A DNA stretch of 38,814 nt from Candidatus Taylorbacteria bacterium RIFCSPLOWO2_12_FULL_43_20 (GCA_001821295.1 MHSK01000035.1:1-38814), one strand, 5' to 3'; positions 15,859 to 24,102 are shown, numbered from the stretch's first letter. The notes: generated by a model not told the origin, from the letters alone. A program made the numbers and translations.

Positions 15859-16794
15859 TTATTCGCTCGCCTTCTCGGCGTAATATTTCATCAATGCGTC
15901 AACGCCCGCTCGGTTCTTGCTCCATTCGGTGTCCGCGTGGGTCGTGAGGAGCACGCTTATCGCGGGGATGTTATTTTTAGCTAGCCAATTTACCATATCT
16001 CCGGTGATAGCATAATAGTCAAAATTTTTGTACGCCTTATATCCGGACGCTTTCGAGTAAGTATTAAGGATTGTGTCGGTCTCCGGTAGCACGTCATTGT
16101 GACAACTGGAAGCATAAACTCCGCCGGCCGCGCTGTACCACACGACCACGGCATTAGGTTCATTCGTCTCTATGTAATTTTTTATCGCCTGGCTTTCCGG
16201 TTCGGAAAACGGCTGGCTTCCGCCGTCTACAGACTGGCTTTGCCACACACCCTCTGACTGCCAATCGCAGTCAAAATTTCTGTTTAAGTCAACATTGTTG
16301 GCATTGAAGCGGCCGGGCACTGTGGCTTCGCCGGAGAGCTTGACATCAGCTTTGGCGAAAACGCCGGAAGTACCCACTATTTTGTTCAAACCGTCGGGAT
16401 TCAACACCGGAACGACTGTGACTTTGATATTATCCGGAACCGCGTTGGGATTTTTTTCCAAATAGTCCATGAGCTCATAGGCAACAAGCGCGGTGTTCCA
16501 GCTATAACCGCCATGAATACCTCCAATGAAAAGCAGTTTTCTGTCCCCGTCGCCGTAATTATAAGCGATGATTTCTCTTTCTTGGACAGACTTACCCAAA
16601 ACAGTTTCCTTTTCGCCGATTTTATCGGCCTCATCGGGCTCTCTCCTCGCGGTATCAATATCCACCTCGCCGTTCGCAGTCGGCGTCAAATTCTCACCCT
16701 GATTCACCTCAATGTTACTTGACGAACCGCGCGTGAAAAAGTATATGCCGGCCGCCGCTATAATGACAATAAGAATAACTATGTATTTTTTCAT
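15859..16794 (-). CDS. M14 carboxypeptidase-like pseudoenzyme, membrane-anchored
   Basis: 311 aa paralogue of the following gene, with the same anchor and fold. Aligned positions show loss of key residues: 'GGIHGGYSWN' has Ser98 where the active copy has the zinc-ligand Glu, 'VVWYSAAG' has Tyr220 in place of the zinc-ligand His, and 'ISVLLTTHA' has Leu282 in place of the catalytic Glu. Arg172 in 'DLNRNF' and both Cys are kept. It therefore probably binds but does not cleave peptides, or regulates its partner (inference). No frameshift is present, and conservation of the rest argues for selection. A low-complexity linker follows the anchor (about 22-60). Confidence 0.85.
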   Translation of the reverse strand: MKKYIVILIVIIAAAGIYFFTRGSSSNIEVNQGENLTPTANGEVDIDTARREPDEADKIGEKETVLGKSVQEREIIAYNYGDGDRKLLFIGGIHGGYSWNTALVAYELMDYLEKNPNAVPDNIKVTVVPVLNPDGLNKIVGTSGVFAKADVKLSGEATVPGRFNANNVDLNRNFDCDWQSEGVWQSQSVDGGSQPFSEPESQAIKNYIETNEPNAVVVWYSAAGGVYASSCHNDVLPETDTILNTYSKASGYKAYKNFDYYAITGDMVNWLAKNNIPAISVLLTTHADTEWSKNRAGVDALMKYYAEKASE

Positions 16795-16859
16795 ATTTTT
16801 GAACTTATAACTCTAATATGGACGCTTTAGTGCAATCTTATCACAGATGTGGGGGAGGA

Positions 16860-17150
16860 AGAAGCTTTTAGCTGTCAGCTATTAGCTATTAGCTCGCTAG
16901 TTAAAAACACAAATCAACGACTCCGACGCTTCGGTCGGGGCTCCGACCGAAGCGTCGGGTATGATGACGAATGCTACAAATGGAGAAGAACATTTAACAT
17001 GGACAATTGACAGCTGACGGGATTGCTCGAAATTTTAAATTTGTAATTTTAAATTTTAAAATAATGATTAATATTAAATTTTGAATTTGCGGATGAGGAG
17101 AAATTCCTACATACCGCTATTTGTCGCTATAGCGTAAAATAACGGTATGT
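16860..17150. repeat. Composite repeat block with palindromes
   Basis: In order: 'gctgtcagctattagctatt' module (also at 28916 and, modified, 34571), a GACGCTTCGGTC-family palindrome (16921-16960), AT-rich 'catggacaattgacagctga' module (16989-17065), and a decayed copy of the 36-bp palindrome of 8458-8493 (about 17110-17150). No gene is seen between 16795 and 17288. A solo AGAGCCCA end of the MITE-like family is at 17198. Confidence 0.85.
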
Positions 17151-17288
17151 CGCGAAAATGCTGAGGGAATATCAAGGTTAAACCTCGATATTTTCTAAGA
17201 GCCCACCCAGATCTACAATCAAGCAAGATCCTTTTTATCTTACCTAAAAACACGCTCTGTCTGTAACGAACATTGAAGGGCGGCGTAA

Positions 17289-17354
17289 AAATCCGTAGGA
17301 GTTAGACTCCTACGGATTTGATTTGCACAAAAAACCGCCAGAGGGCGGTTTTTT
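17289..17354 (-). terminator. Tandem intrinsic terminators
   Basis: Hairpin 1 (17329-17354) has stem CCGCC/GGCGG flanked by A6 and T6. Hairpin 2 (17289-17319) has 13-bp arms ('aaatccgtaggag' and complement), with TTTTT after it on the minus strand. Both lie downstream of the secreted protein gene ending at 17383. Confidence 0.88.
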
Positions 17355-17382
17355 GTAATGTCTTATAATTGAATGTCTTCCG

Positions 17383-18252
17383 CTATCTATTGCCAGAAGC
17401 ATTCTCGTTTGCAGTAACATAGCTTATACAATCCCCTTGATTTTTGAATTCCGGATTATTGGATGCCTGCCATCCGCCATCCTTACATCCTTCTTTGTCT
17501 GCCGGCGGATTAACAACCGGCACAATGTCTTCTTTCGAAGAATTGTCTATCTCAAGCATCGGGAAATCGCTTGTCACAAACCAGCCGTATCTGTTGCCTC
17601 CCACAGTAGTTCCTATTACGTCCGATGAATCAGAAAGAGTCCACGAGTCAAGAACCGTTCCGCTTGAGTCTTTGACCTCCATGATAACCTCCAATACTCC
17701 GGAGCCATCATCTTGGAATGTATGGCTGAATGTGTACCATCCTGTTGTGTCAATGAAGAGAGGATCCCTCGCCGGATCGGAAGGCCATCCCGGAGCATTG
17801 TTGCTCGCGCTCACCGCGAACTGCCCGGTAACCAAAGGATCTGTTCCAACACTGAAGATAAAGTCTCTCCTGTGATTGCCCCCGGGGTCGTTCACTGCTG
17901 ATGAATAGTCAAAACGATCGTCTGTGCCGAGTACAGAATTGTCCGCCGTATCAAGATAGACATCTACTTCCGTAACATAACCGTTTGAAGGAAAGACACT
18001 TTCATATCCTCCCCAGCGGGTAAACACGCCGGTGAAATCCGCCCCTACTTCAACTTCAGCATGGTAAGAACCGTCCGCCGATGGAACTCCGTTTGTTCCG
18101 CTCGCCACTCTTGTAATAACTCCCCCGTTGCTAAACCAACCATCCGTATCTGTTTCAAATCCATTAAAAAAAGAGCTTACGGCTCCTACTTGAGTGACTG
18201 CTGTCGCCAGCGCTATCGCTCCGACGAATAAAAATGTTGCGATTTTTTTCAT
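17383..18252 (-). CDS. Secreted beta-sandwich protein with C-terminal CKDGGW/GDC motif
   Basis: 289 aa. A clear Sec signal peptide (about 1-24, 'MKKIATFLFVGAIALAT') with cleavage expected near 'VGA-VSS'. The body is rich in Gly, Ser, Asp and Thr with alternating strands ('GWFSNGGVITRVASG', 'LEVIMEVKDSSGTVLDSWTL') like a concanavalin-type or jelly-roll fold. After a Pro linker the C-terminus reads 'CKDGGWQASNNPEFKNQGDC', a short Cys-bounded motif shared by many exported actinobacterial and CPR proteins. No anchor follows, so it is likely released or surface-bound. Function unknown. Tandem terminators follow. Confidence 0.8.
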   Translation of the reverse strand: MKKIATFLFVGAIALATAVTQVGAVSSFFNGFETDTDGWFSNGGVITRVASGTNGVPSADGSYHAEVEVGADFTGVFTRWGGYESVFPSNGYVTEVDVYLDTADNSVLGTDDRFDYSSAVNDPGGNHRRDFIFSVGTDPLVTGQFAVSASNNAPGWPSDPARDPLFIDTTGWYTFSHTFQDDGSGVLEVIMEVKDSSGTVLDSWTLSDSSDVIGTTVGGNRYGWFVTSDFPMLEIDNSSKEDIVPVVNPPADKEGCKDGGWQASNNPEFKNQGDCISYVTANENASGNR

Positions 18253-18309
18253 TTTTTATTTGAGTTTTTAATTTAATTTATAATTCTTCTTATGCTTATA
18301 ATTTATCTT

Positions 18310-18496
18310 AGAGCCCATCTCCAATCTAAGCGTAAAAGTATGAATAAAAATCAATACTTGCCTGCCGAAATGTCCAAAATTCTGCTGCAAATTGCGTCTT
18401 TTTCGTCAGCGTATCTTGATATGCTTCCTCAAAATACGCAATTTTCGCAACGAATTTTTAATATTTCGGCTAGCCATTAGATTGGAGATGGGCTCT
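18310..18496. mobile_element. MITE-like element with 20-bp perfect terminal inverted repeats
   Basis: 'agagcccatctccaatctaa' at 18310-18329 and its exact complement at 18477-18496. The interior is itself an imperfect inverted repeat: 'gccgaaat'/'atttcggc' and 'gcaaattgcgt'/'acgcaattttcgc', so the whole 187 bp could fold into one long hairpin. It carries no ORF of note. It shares its AGAGCCCATC ends with the element at 9221-9334. No transposase is in the window, so any movement would be in trans. Confidence 0.75.
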
Positions 18497-18604
18497 TATA
18501 TTTCTATATTTTTTCTATTTTTAAATTAATCTAATAATTGCTCCCCTATGTTAGGAGAGCGTGTGGCTATGATAACTCACGAACATTAAGAATAAATGAC
18601 GAAA

Positions 18605-18646
18605 AAAAATCATATGAATAATCATATGATTATTCATATGATTTTT
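18605..18646. repeat. 42-bp perfect palindrome
   Basis: Arms 18605-18625 and 18626-18646 are fully complementary, built from 'tcatatgaat' and its complement around 'atcatatgat'. It contains four overlapping CATATG sites. It lies in the spacer past the terminator at 18676-18698. Confidence 0.9.
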
Positions 18647-18675
18647 CTCAAAATCCGTTTTCTCACGAAAAAGAA

Positions 18676-18698
18676 AAAAAGAAGCATTGCTTCTTTTT
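18676..18698 (-). terminator. Intrinsic terminator
   Basis: The stem 'aaaaagaagc'/'gcttcttttt' (10 bp, 3-nt loop), with a longer T-run on the minus strand. Placed about 75 nt after the hypothetical gene ending at 18774. Confidence 0.75.
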
Positions 18699-18712
18699 GT
18701 TGATGGTAGATA

Positions 18713-18750
18713 CCGACGCTTCGGTCGGAGTCTCGACCGAAGCGTCGGGG
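18713..18750. repeat. GACGCTTCGGTC-family palindrome, copy 4
   Basis: 'ccgacgcttcggtcggag' then 'tctcgaccgaagcgtcgggg'. The centre differs from other copies (TCTC). It lies between the stop of the hypothetical gene and its terminator, so it would be transcribed as a 3' UTR hairpin. Confidence 0.88.
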
Positions 18751-18773
18751 TTAATAACGTCACTCGGTACCGC

Positions 18774-19142
18774 TTAGCCCAAACCGACCGCGACCGCGAA
18801 CATTCCGTCCTCTTCCATCTCGCCCTCAAACCATTCTGCTATCTCACGATAGAGAGAAGATTCTTGGACGGGACGTTTGCATTCTTTATATGGGAGCTTA
18901 CTCAGGAGAATATGATTCTCCGACCGATCGCGTGCCAAAAACGCAATTTTCGCTTTGGAGTTCTTTGTCTCATGACTAACGCTGACAATGATTGGATGAT
19001 AATTATATCGAGCGATCCACCCCATCACAAGCTCAGAATCGGTCATAATCTGACCGCCGCGTCGTTTGACACCAGCAACGACTTCAGCGACAGAGCGCCA
19101 AATCGGATGATATTCAATAACATTGATTGTATGTGTTTTCAT
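18774..19142 (-). CDS. Hypothetical protein (about 122 aa)
   Basis: A mixed alpha/beta soluble protein reading 'MKTHTINVIEYHPIWRSVAE', then a basic patch 'GVKRRGGQIMTD', a hydrophobic core 'YNYHPIIVSVSHE', and an acidic C-terminus 'WFEGEMEEDGMFAVAVGLG'. No catalytic motif is recognised. In-frame ATGs at 19142 and 19157 and a GTG at 19190 are all possible starts. It has its own well-formed promoter (19252-19280) with palindromes and a terminator, so it is probably a regulated single gene. A plus-strand frame overlaps it, but composition and signals favour the minus strand. Confidence 0.6.
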   Translation of the reverse strand: MKTHTINVIEYHPIWRSVAEVVAGVKRRGGQIMTDSELVMGWIARYNYHPIIVSVSHETKNSKAKIAFLARDRSENHILLSKLPYKECKRPVQESSLYREIAEWFEGEMEEDGMFAVAVGLG

Positions 19143-19211
19143 GCCATTTGCCGCCATGTCAGAGCACCGAAGCAAACGGCAAGAAAACACTGAAGAACTT
19201 TTTTACAACAC

Positions 19212-19287
19212 GTCAATACTGTATTGATTTTTAAGTATTCACCTATGATAAAATTTACATACTATATATATGTTTGTCAAATTTGAC
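19212..19287 (-). promoter_or_regulatory. Promoter with two palindromic operator candidates
   Basis: TTGACA at 19275-19280 and TAAATT at 19252-19257 with a 17-bp spacer point at the gene ending at 18774. The 12-bp palindrome 'gtcaaatttgac' (19276-19287) overlaps the -35 box. A second, 'tcaatactgtattga' (19212-19226), sits just after the expected start site. This is the geometry of repressor operators. Confidence 0.6.
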
Positions 19288-19416
19288 TACAAAATAATAC
19301 GAGTAAGGGGAGAAAAAGGAAATAGGACCCATGGGACTAATTGGTCGTACGGGATACTTTTTTTGATATGAAATTTAAGTAATTTTTTGACTTTGGTTTA
19401 AATTCTTTAAAATACA

Positions 19417-19572
19417 ATGTTTCAAAACCGTGCTTTGCTAATAGGGCTTGATTTAAATGATAATTTACTGGCTAGTCTGAACAAATTCCGAGCTTTTGTC
19501 GTCACTATTATCTCAAAACTGCATATCTTAAAGTTACAATCCCACTCTCTGCTTTATCAACAGACGTTTTGA
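19417..19572 (+). pseudogene. Possible decayed plus-strand gene (51-codon ORF)
   Basis: The ORF reads 'MFQNRALLIGLDLNDNLLAS' and then 'SKLHILKLQSHSLLYQQTF', then stops. A neighbouring frame continues with 'KRYYETTGITHTYPNYL' up to the convergent gene. The start vaguely resembles 2'-5' RNA ligase-like (2H) proteins, and 'QSHSLLYQ' could be a degraded HxT motif, but this is weak. A broken gene is the best guess. The rest of 19288-19615 shows only a 'gaaataggacccatgggact' repeat (also at 29767). Confidence 0.25.
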
Positions 19573-19615
19573 AGAGATATTATGAAACGACAGGGATTAC
19601 TCACACCTACCCCAA

Positions 19616-20629
19616 CTACTTAACTTTTAGAGAAGAAAGAATTTCGGCAAAAATTTTTTCATTTTGATATGGAGTAATTATGCCAGGAAGACGCTGTACG
19701 TTAGTATCAGGGGCAGTAGTAAATTCAGGAATAAGAGAACGGCTGATTATCAAGCTTTTATTTTTAGAGACAGGAAAATAATAGACATCTGATCCACATC
19801 CCTCTAATCCTTGTGTTACTCTGTATCCGTCCCAAGAGCCGAACTTGAAAATATTTTTCGAGACATAATCCCAACTTGGATATGAACTACTTTGCAAATA
19901 TGTTTTTAGATTTTGATTAACAATTTTTATCGAAACACCGAAATCAGTGAATCTATCAAGAAGTGGGGCATCACCCTTAAAATCGCAAGCATACGAATGT
20001 TTATAGGCAATAGAGTGATTTAATATGACAGCTCCATCGGATTGACCTACTGACAGTAGAGAAGAATATTCAAATAAAATAGAGGTATCAGAATAAGTTT
20101 TCAATCCATTTGCGGGGACTATCGTAAAATTTTTACTCTGTCCGATGATGTTTTTATTTTGCGCGTCATTTATAGTTATGTATGCAACATAATCGAGATC
20201 AACTGGCGTGCTGTTCAACTCATCAAATGATTTAGGGACTTTCCATGTAAACGATCCGCTATTCGGTACTGTAATATCAGCTCCAGAATCAGGAGCAATA
20301 ACTTGTTGGATACCAGAAAGGTGAAGCGTGAGCAATACTCGATTAGATACATTAGTGCTATCCCATTTTATCAAAAACGACGATCCGGCTGACACACGTT
20401 CGCCAGCGCTTGGCGACACAACTGTTATAGAAGAGGTTGCCTTATTAGTGGCAGGTGGAGTTTGGGTTGTCTGCTGTTGAATTTGATTTGATTGCTGTTT
20501 TTCAGTATCAACAACAGCAGGAACTTCTGATCTCTTACTATAATAAACGTAAACACCACCGCCAACAACTAGCAACGAAATGACTACCAATAGCACTGGA
20601 ACAATAAAACCTTTCTGCGAATTTTTCAT
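19616..20629 (-). CDS. Membrane-anchored surface protein with Ig-like domain
   Basis: 337 aa. The N-terminal 'KNSQKGFIVPVLLVVISLLV' is a single hydrophobic anchor common in CPR surface proteins; it resembles a type IV prepilin start but lacks Glu at +5. A Gln/Thr/Pro linker (about 42-66) follows. Residues about 67-172 ('SITVVSPSAGERVSAGSSF', 'IKWDSTN') form a Kre9/KNH-type Ig-like sandwich. The C-terminal 160 residues ('LFEYSSLLSVGQSDG' onward) resemble the ligand-free half of exported hypothetical proteins and contain two Cys that may pair. Probably an envelope or adhesion component; function unknown. Confidence 0.78.
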   Translation of the reverse strand: MKNSQKGFIVPVLLVVISLLVVGGGVYVYYSKRSEVPAVVDTEKQQSNQIQQQTTQTPPATNKATSSITVVSPSAGERVSAGSSFLIKWDSTNVSNRVLLTLHLSGIQQVIAPDSGADITVPNSGSFTWKVPKSFDELNSTPVDLDYVAYITINDAQNKNIIGQSKNFTIVPANGLKTYSDTSILFEYSSLLSVGQSDGAVILNHSIAYKHSYACDFKGDAPLLDRFTDFGVSIKIVNQNLKTYLQSSSYPSWDYVSKNIFKFGSWDGYRVTQGLEGCGSDVYYFPVSKNKSLIISRSLIPEFTTAPDTNVQRLPGIITPYQNEKIFAEILSSLKVK

Positions 20630-20660
20630 GTTTTTATATTACCACATTAATATAAAATAA

Positions 20661-20930
20661 GAAGTTAAAATTTGGCAAGTTCCAGAATTAATTGCAACAC
20701 TTGATTTAAGAGCTAAACTATTCAAGTATACACAAGAAAAAAAACAACAAAGGCGGCAAAGCCATTTTCTTTCCGAGAGCGAAGCGTTATTGAGATCAGG
20801 TGAGGCAGAGATTCAAAACAATAACCGGCATTGCTATAGAATTAGCGTAGTTTTCATTTCAATAAATCTTTTATGGCTCGTCATTTTTTTCATTTTTTAT
20901 TCGGGTTGGCTGTCTCGTGCTAGACCCTGA
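20661..20930 (+). other. Open frame without ATG, one membrane helix; possible gene remnant
   Basis: A plus-strand frame of 89 codons runs from a TAA at 20658 to TGA at 20928. It contains no ATG. It encodes a charged N-terminal part ('KYTQEKKQQRRQSHFLSESE') and then a strongly hydrophobic helix ('VVFISINLLWLVIFFIFYSG'). A TTG in the middle is the only plausible start. It may be a truncated membrane-protein gene. Nothing else is seen in 20640-21030. Confidence 0.25.
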
Positions 20931-21030
20931 GGAACCAAGCCCCGTAATGCTATTTTAGCACTTTTTCTGGTTTCAAAACGACGCGACTCGAGCACCAAAT
21001 AAGATTGCTATTTATTAGCTACGGTTAAGG

Positions 21031-21942
21031 TCAAGAATACTTCCACTCACCATCAGGCAGCCAAGTGTTTAAATTTCTCATTGCCCTTAAGAAAGAGGGA
21101 TGTACTCTATCTTCCTTCGAGAGACGTTCCGAGTAAGCTGCCAATTCTTGAACGATTGCCCAAGTGCGCGATGCCCGGATATCTAATGTTCTACCTGTAA
21201 GCTCTTGATATTTTTCAATAGCTGCAGTTAGCACCCTATCGTTAATGCGATATAACTGACGGAACTCTTGTTCAGGAGACCCAATATTCGTATCTCCAAA
21301 ATCCAATACTCCAACCAGCTCTTTATTATCGAAAATCATATTCTCGTTATGCAAATCGTCATGCACAACTACCAGATCCGTTTCTGTATGCAATTCCTGC
21401 CAAAGACTGTAGTACTTTTTAGCTAATTCTGTTTGATAATCAGTAGGAAACTTATACTCAAATACCATCTTTCTTAGATATCTATCCCAAGGTTCTTCCT
21501 CTAGTTTATCTAAACCGAATTGTTTTCTAAGTTTCAAAGTTTCTTCTATTGATAACCTTGCATGCATTTCGTATGCGAATACGGCGACTTTTTTTCCAAA
21601 GTTTATTTGCTCCTGCTCTGAAAAATTTCTAATCTCCGCCAATGAGTAATGCTTGCCTTCAAGAAAACCGGTTATCATATAGGGGGGAGAATCACCATCA
21701 CCAAGTACTTTTGGAATATTCACGGAGGTAATCCCCCCAAGCTCTGCAAGTACCTCTCTTTCATACTTGCTGCGCGCATAGGCATTTTCATTTCTCGGGA
21801 ATCTTACGGCGTATGTACGGTCAACAAGACCGACCACATTATCATATCCGTGTTCAACCAAATCTATTTTAGCCGCAGTAGGATACAGATCCTTTAAAAC
21901 TTTTTTTGCAACTGTTACGTCAGCAAAAATTAATATTTCCAT
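21031..21942 (-). CDS. APH-family small-molecule phosphotransferase
   Basis: 303 aa, protein-kinase-like fold of the aminoglycoside phosphotransferase family. 'TYAVRFPRNENAYARSKYE' carries the ATP-anchoring region, 'MITGFLEGKHYS' the hinge, 'VVVHDDLHNENMIFD' the catalytic HxDxxxxN loop (Asp is the base), and 'VGVLDFGDTNIGSPEQEF' the Mg-binding DFG-like motif. Members phosphorylate aminoglycosides, macrolides, choline, sugars or amino acids; none can be chosen here. The gene starts with ATG at 21942 and is not linked to obvious partners. It sits just outside the 47-bp repeat that bounds the RloAB region. Confidence 0.87.
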   Translation of the reverse strand: MEILIFADVTVAKKVLKDLYPTAAKIDLVEHGYDNVVGLVDRTYAVRFPRNENAYARSKYEREVLAELGGITSVNIPKVLGDGDSPPYMITGFLEGKHYSLAEIRNFSEQEQINFGKKVAVFAYEMHARLSIEETLKLRKQFGLDKLEEEPWDRYLRKMVFEYKFPTDYQTELAKKYYSLWQELHTETDLVVVHDDLHNENMIFDNKELVGVLDFGDTNIGSPEQEFRQLYRINDRVLTAAIEKYQELTGRTLDIRASRTWAIVQELAAYSERLSKEDRVHPSFLRAMRNLNTWLPDGEWKYS

Positions 21943-22038
21943 GTGATGATTGTATCACCTTAAACAGTTTTGCTAAGCAACGCTCTTCGGGCGGTCAAGA
22001 CCTATAGGCATCTCGAGCTATCTCAAACTGGCTGACCA

Positions 22039-22085
22039 TCTCGAGCTACTTGTCCTGAATCTGTTGAAGGAGAACCGTGGTCGGT
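22039..22085. repeat. 47-bp direct repeat, left copy (bounds the RloAB/methyltransferase segment)
   Basis: Begins 'tctcgagctacttgtcctga' and ends 'aaccgtggtcggt'. An identical 47-bp copy is at 25032-25078. Both are preceded, about 55-70 nt upstream, by 'ttgctaagc'. A weaker 'atctcgagctatct' lies just upstream at 22009. The remainder of 21943-22354 holds no gene. Confidence 0.9.
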
Positions 22086-22354
22086 AAGCGACCCAAATTT
22101 CTTGAGCGAAGCGATTAGAAATTAGAAGTACTCTTGTGGTGCCCTACTTGACGAATTGAGCATATTTTAACACTCCAAACAATGCGTCTCGTATAGCTTA
22201 ATCCCATGTAATCCTTTTGCAACGGCGCTCATCCTTTAGCCACGGACGCCCTAGCGGAAATGCCCGATGCGTAAATACATGTGCGCTTGCGTCCGTCCGT
22301 AGTCTTGACGAAGGCGGGACCCATCCTCCCGTTCGCGTACAAGCCAAACGCTCC

Positions 22355-22888
22355 CTAGTGTTCCATTAGAGAAAGTAGAGTATTCAGCTCAGAAATATTT
22401 GCTCGTTGGGCATCAAGTGTAGTTTTAGAAAATATTTTTCCATATTCACCAATTTCTGTCCGCTTTTTCTTATCAAGATAGTTTGATTCAAATTCACTCT
22501 TACACCAAGCAGATGTTTTGTTTGAAAAAGATTGTCCGTTTCTTAAAATTGACAAGAGGGTTGCCTCCAAGCATGGAGAATTTTCCAAAAGCTCAACTCC
22601 TCTTTGTTTTGCCTCCGTACGCGCTTGATTCATTTCTTGCTCATTTTTATCATTATCCAAGATAACAATTCTCCGATCAAATGCACCGGGTTCATTTACT
22701 GCATTTGTAATAATGTTTGTTGCAGTGCCACCCTTGCCATTGCGTATTGTTACTGCTACTCCGCTATCGCGAGAGTAGAGTCCGCGGAGATATTTCAAAA
22801 ACATTTCTTCACCAAGACCCTCTCCATACATTAACAAAGTTCGGCTGGCACTGCGACGTTTTTTCTTGTAAGGATTTGTTCGAGACAT
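22355..22888 (-). CDS. RloB-like TOPRIM nuclease (defence pair with RloA)
   Basis: 177 aa. After a Lys/Arg-rich N-terminus, 'LLMYGEGLGEEMFLKYL' gives the TOPRIM-type catalytic Glu (E23). 'RRIVILDNDKNE' supplies an acidic pair (D78, D80), and 'ENSPCLEATLL' matches the conserved SxPCxE segment of RloB. RloB proteins act with an AAA ATPase (RloA) in abortive-infection-like phage defence; AbiL and PARIS systems use related pairs of ATPase plus TOPRIM-like effector. Here the RloA-like gene is 5 nt upstream in the same operon. The predicted role is an effector that cleaves RNA or DNA when the ATPase senses infection (inference). Confidence 0.82.
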   Translation of the reverse strand: MSRTNPYKKKRRSASRTLLMYGEGLGEEMFLKYLRGLYSRDSGVAVTIRNGKGGTATNIITNAVNEPGAFDRRIVILDNDKNEQEMNQARTEAKQRGVELLENSPCLEATLLSILRNGQSFSNKTSAWCKSEFESNYLDKKKRTEIGEYGKIFSKTTLDAQRANISELNTLLSLMEH

Positions 22889-22893
22889 AAAGT

Positions 22894-24102
22894 TTATATC
22901 TTTGGAACAGCCCCGTAAGCCCCAGCAATATATTTCGAATAATAATTTTCATCAGAACGAACATCGGAGACCTCATCTAAACGCCAAGCTTCGCTTCTGC
23001 CGTTTTCTTCTTTTTCGACTAAGACAATTTGGTATTTATCAAGTTTACTCAAAAGCATGTGACTATGAGTACTCAATAGTAGTTGAGCATTGTTTGGGTT
23101 TGTTTCCGGTTGTATAAATAAATCAAAAAGTGCCATAACCATTTCGGGGTGGAGATTGACATCGAATTCGTCAACAACAGCCACACTTCCATTTTGTAAA
23201 GCTAACAGTATTGTTTTCAAAAGCACGAAAAGTTGTTTAGTTCCAGATGATTCATATTGAACAGCCAGATACTGCTTCTCTCCATTGAACATGTGAGCCG
23301 CACGGACATTAAGAGAAAAACCATTTTCCTTTTTCTCCTTTTTTATCTCAAAACCACTTAGACCCAAATCAAATCGACAAAGAAGTTTTTCCGCCTCCTG
23401 TTTTAGCGCGCTATTATCGCTAAAGAAATCAAAAGCTTCTCCTAATTGAGCAATTGAATTAGGGAGTAAGTGATCACCAATCCAACCAGCTTCAATAACA
23501 TTTGTTTCAATTCGTTGCCAAAATTTTGCAATTTCCTGACTCTCATTGTGGTTTAATCGAGCGGCTGTACCAATAACGCTTGCGTTTGAACGCAGGAGAT
23601 TTTCAAAACCTTTTGGTAACTCAAAATTTTCTCCGTTAAAATCATACTTGCTTGTTTCATTATTCCAAGTTCGTACAAAAATCTTTTTACTTGATTTCTT
23701 CTCTTTTACAAAACTTGTCAATTTAAGTTCTTCATTAAGGATACGCTGTTTGGTAAGTGTGAACGCGTACGAATAAACTTTTCCATCAATCTCAAACACA
23801 ACAGATAATTCCGTTGGTTTATCTTTTGATTCACCAAACGCAAAAGACTGAACCACAATTGGGTCTTCCGGCTTTGTATTAAATGAATCAATAATCAACC
23901 ACTTCAAAAATGGCAAAACTTTGAGTACATTTGTTTTACCAGACGCATTTGGTCCAATGACAGTTTCGACTTTTGAAAGACGGCTTCCCGATTTAGCTTT
24001 AAAATACCCATTGTTTTCTGGAGCATTGTCGTTCACCACAAAATCGAGGGTTGTGAGTTCCTCAAATGAGTAGAAATTCTTACATGAAAATGAATGGATC
24101 AT
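22894..24102 (-). CDS. RloA-like AAA ATPase (OLD/AAA_15 type)
   Basis: 402 aa ABC-type ATPase of the SMC/Rad50-like AAA_15 group. The N-terminal 'MIHSFSCKNFYSFEE' is the usual 'KNFxSF' start, Walker A is 'VIGPNASGKTN' (about 49-58), the signature-like 'QYESSGTKQLF' is near 280-290, Walker B 'VAVVDEFDVNLHPE' is at about 307-320, and 'LLLSTHSHMLL' is the switch His region. It lacks its own TOPRIM domain; that function is provided by the RloB-like gene 5 nt downstream. This ATPase-sensor plus small-effector arrangement is typical of RloAB/AbiL-type defence. No clear promoter is seen in the AT-rich upstream spacer. Confidence 0.87.
   Translation of the reverse strand: MIHSFSCKNFYSFEELTTLDFVVNDNAPENNGYFKAKSGSRLSKVETVIGPNASGKTNVLKVLPFLKWLIIDSFNTKPEDPIVVQSFAFGESKDKPTELSVVFEIDGKVYSYAFTLTKQRILNEELKLTSFVKEKKSSKKIFVRTWNNETSKYDFNGENFELPKGFENLLRSNASVIGTAARLNHNESQEIAKFWQRIETNVIEAGWIGDHLLPNSIAQLGEAFDFFSDNSALKQEAEKLLCRFDLGLSGFEIKKEKKENGFSLNVRAAHMFNGEKQYLAVQYESSGTKQLFVLLKTILLALQNGSVAVVDEFDVNLHPEMVMALFDLFIQPETNPNNAQLLLSTHSHMLLSKLDKYQIVLVEKEENGRSEAWRLDEVSDVRSDENYYSKYIAGAYGAVPKI

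Noticed and set aside
18687-19193. 168-codon plus-strand ORF antisense to the 18774-19142 gene
   Set aside because: It starts within a terminator/repeat palindrome and its product shows no domain-like pattern; promoter and terminator signals fit the minus strand.
19616-20629. Type IV pilin call for the Ig-like surface protein
   Set aside because: The KGFIVP start resembles a prepilin cleavage site, but Glu at +5 is missing and the protein is too long, with an Ig-like domain.
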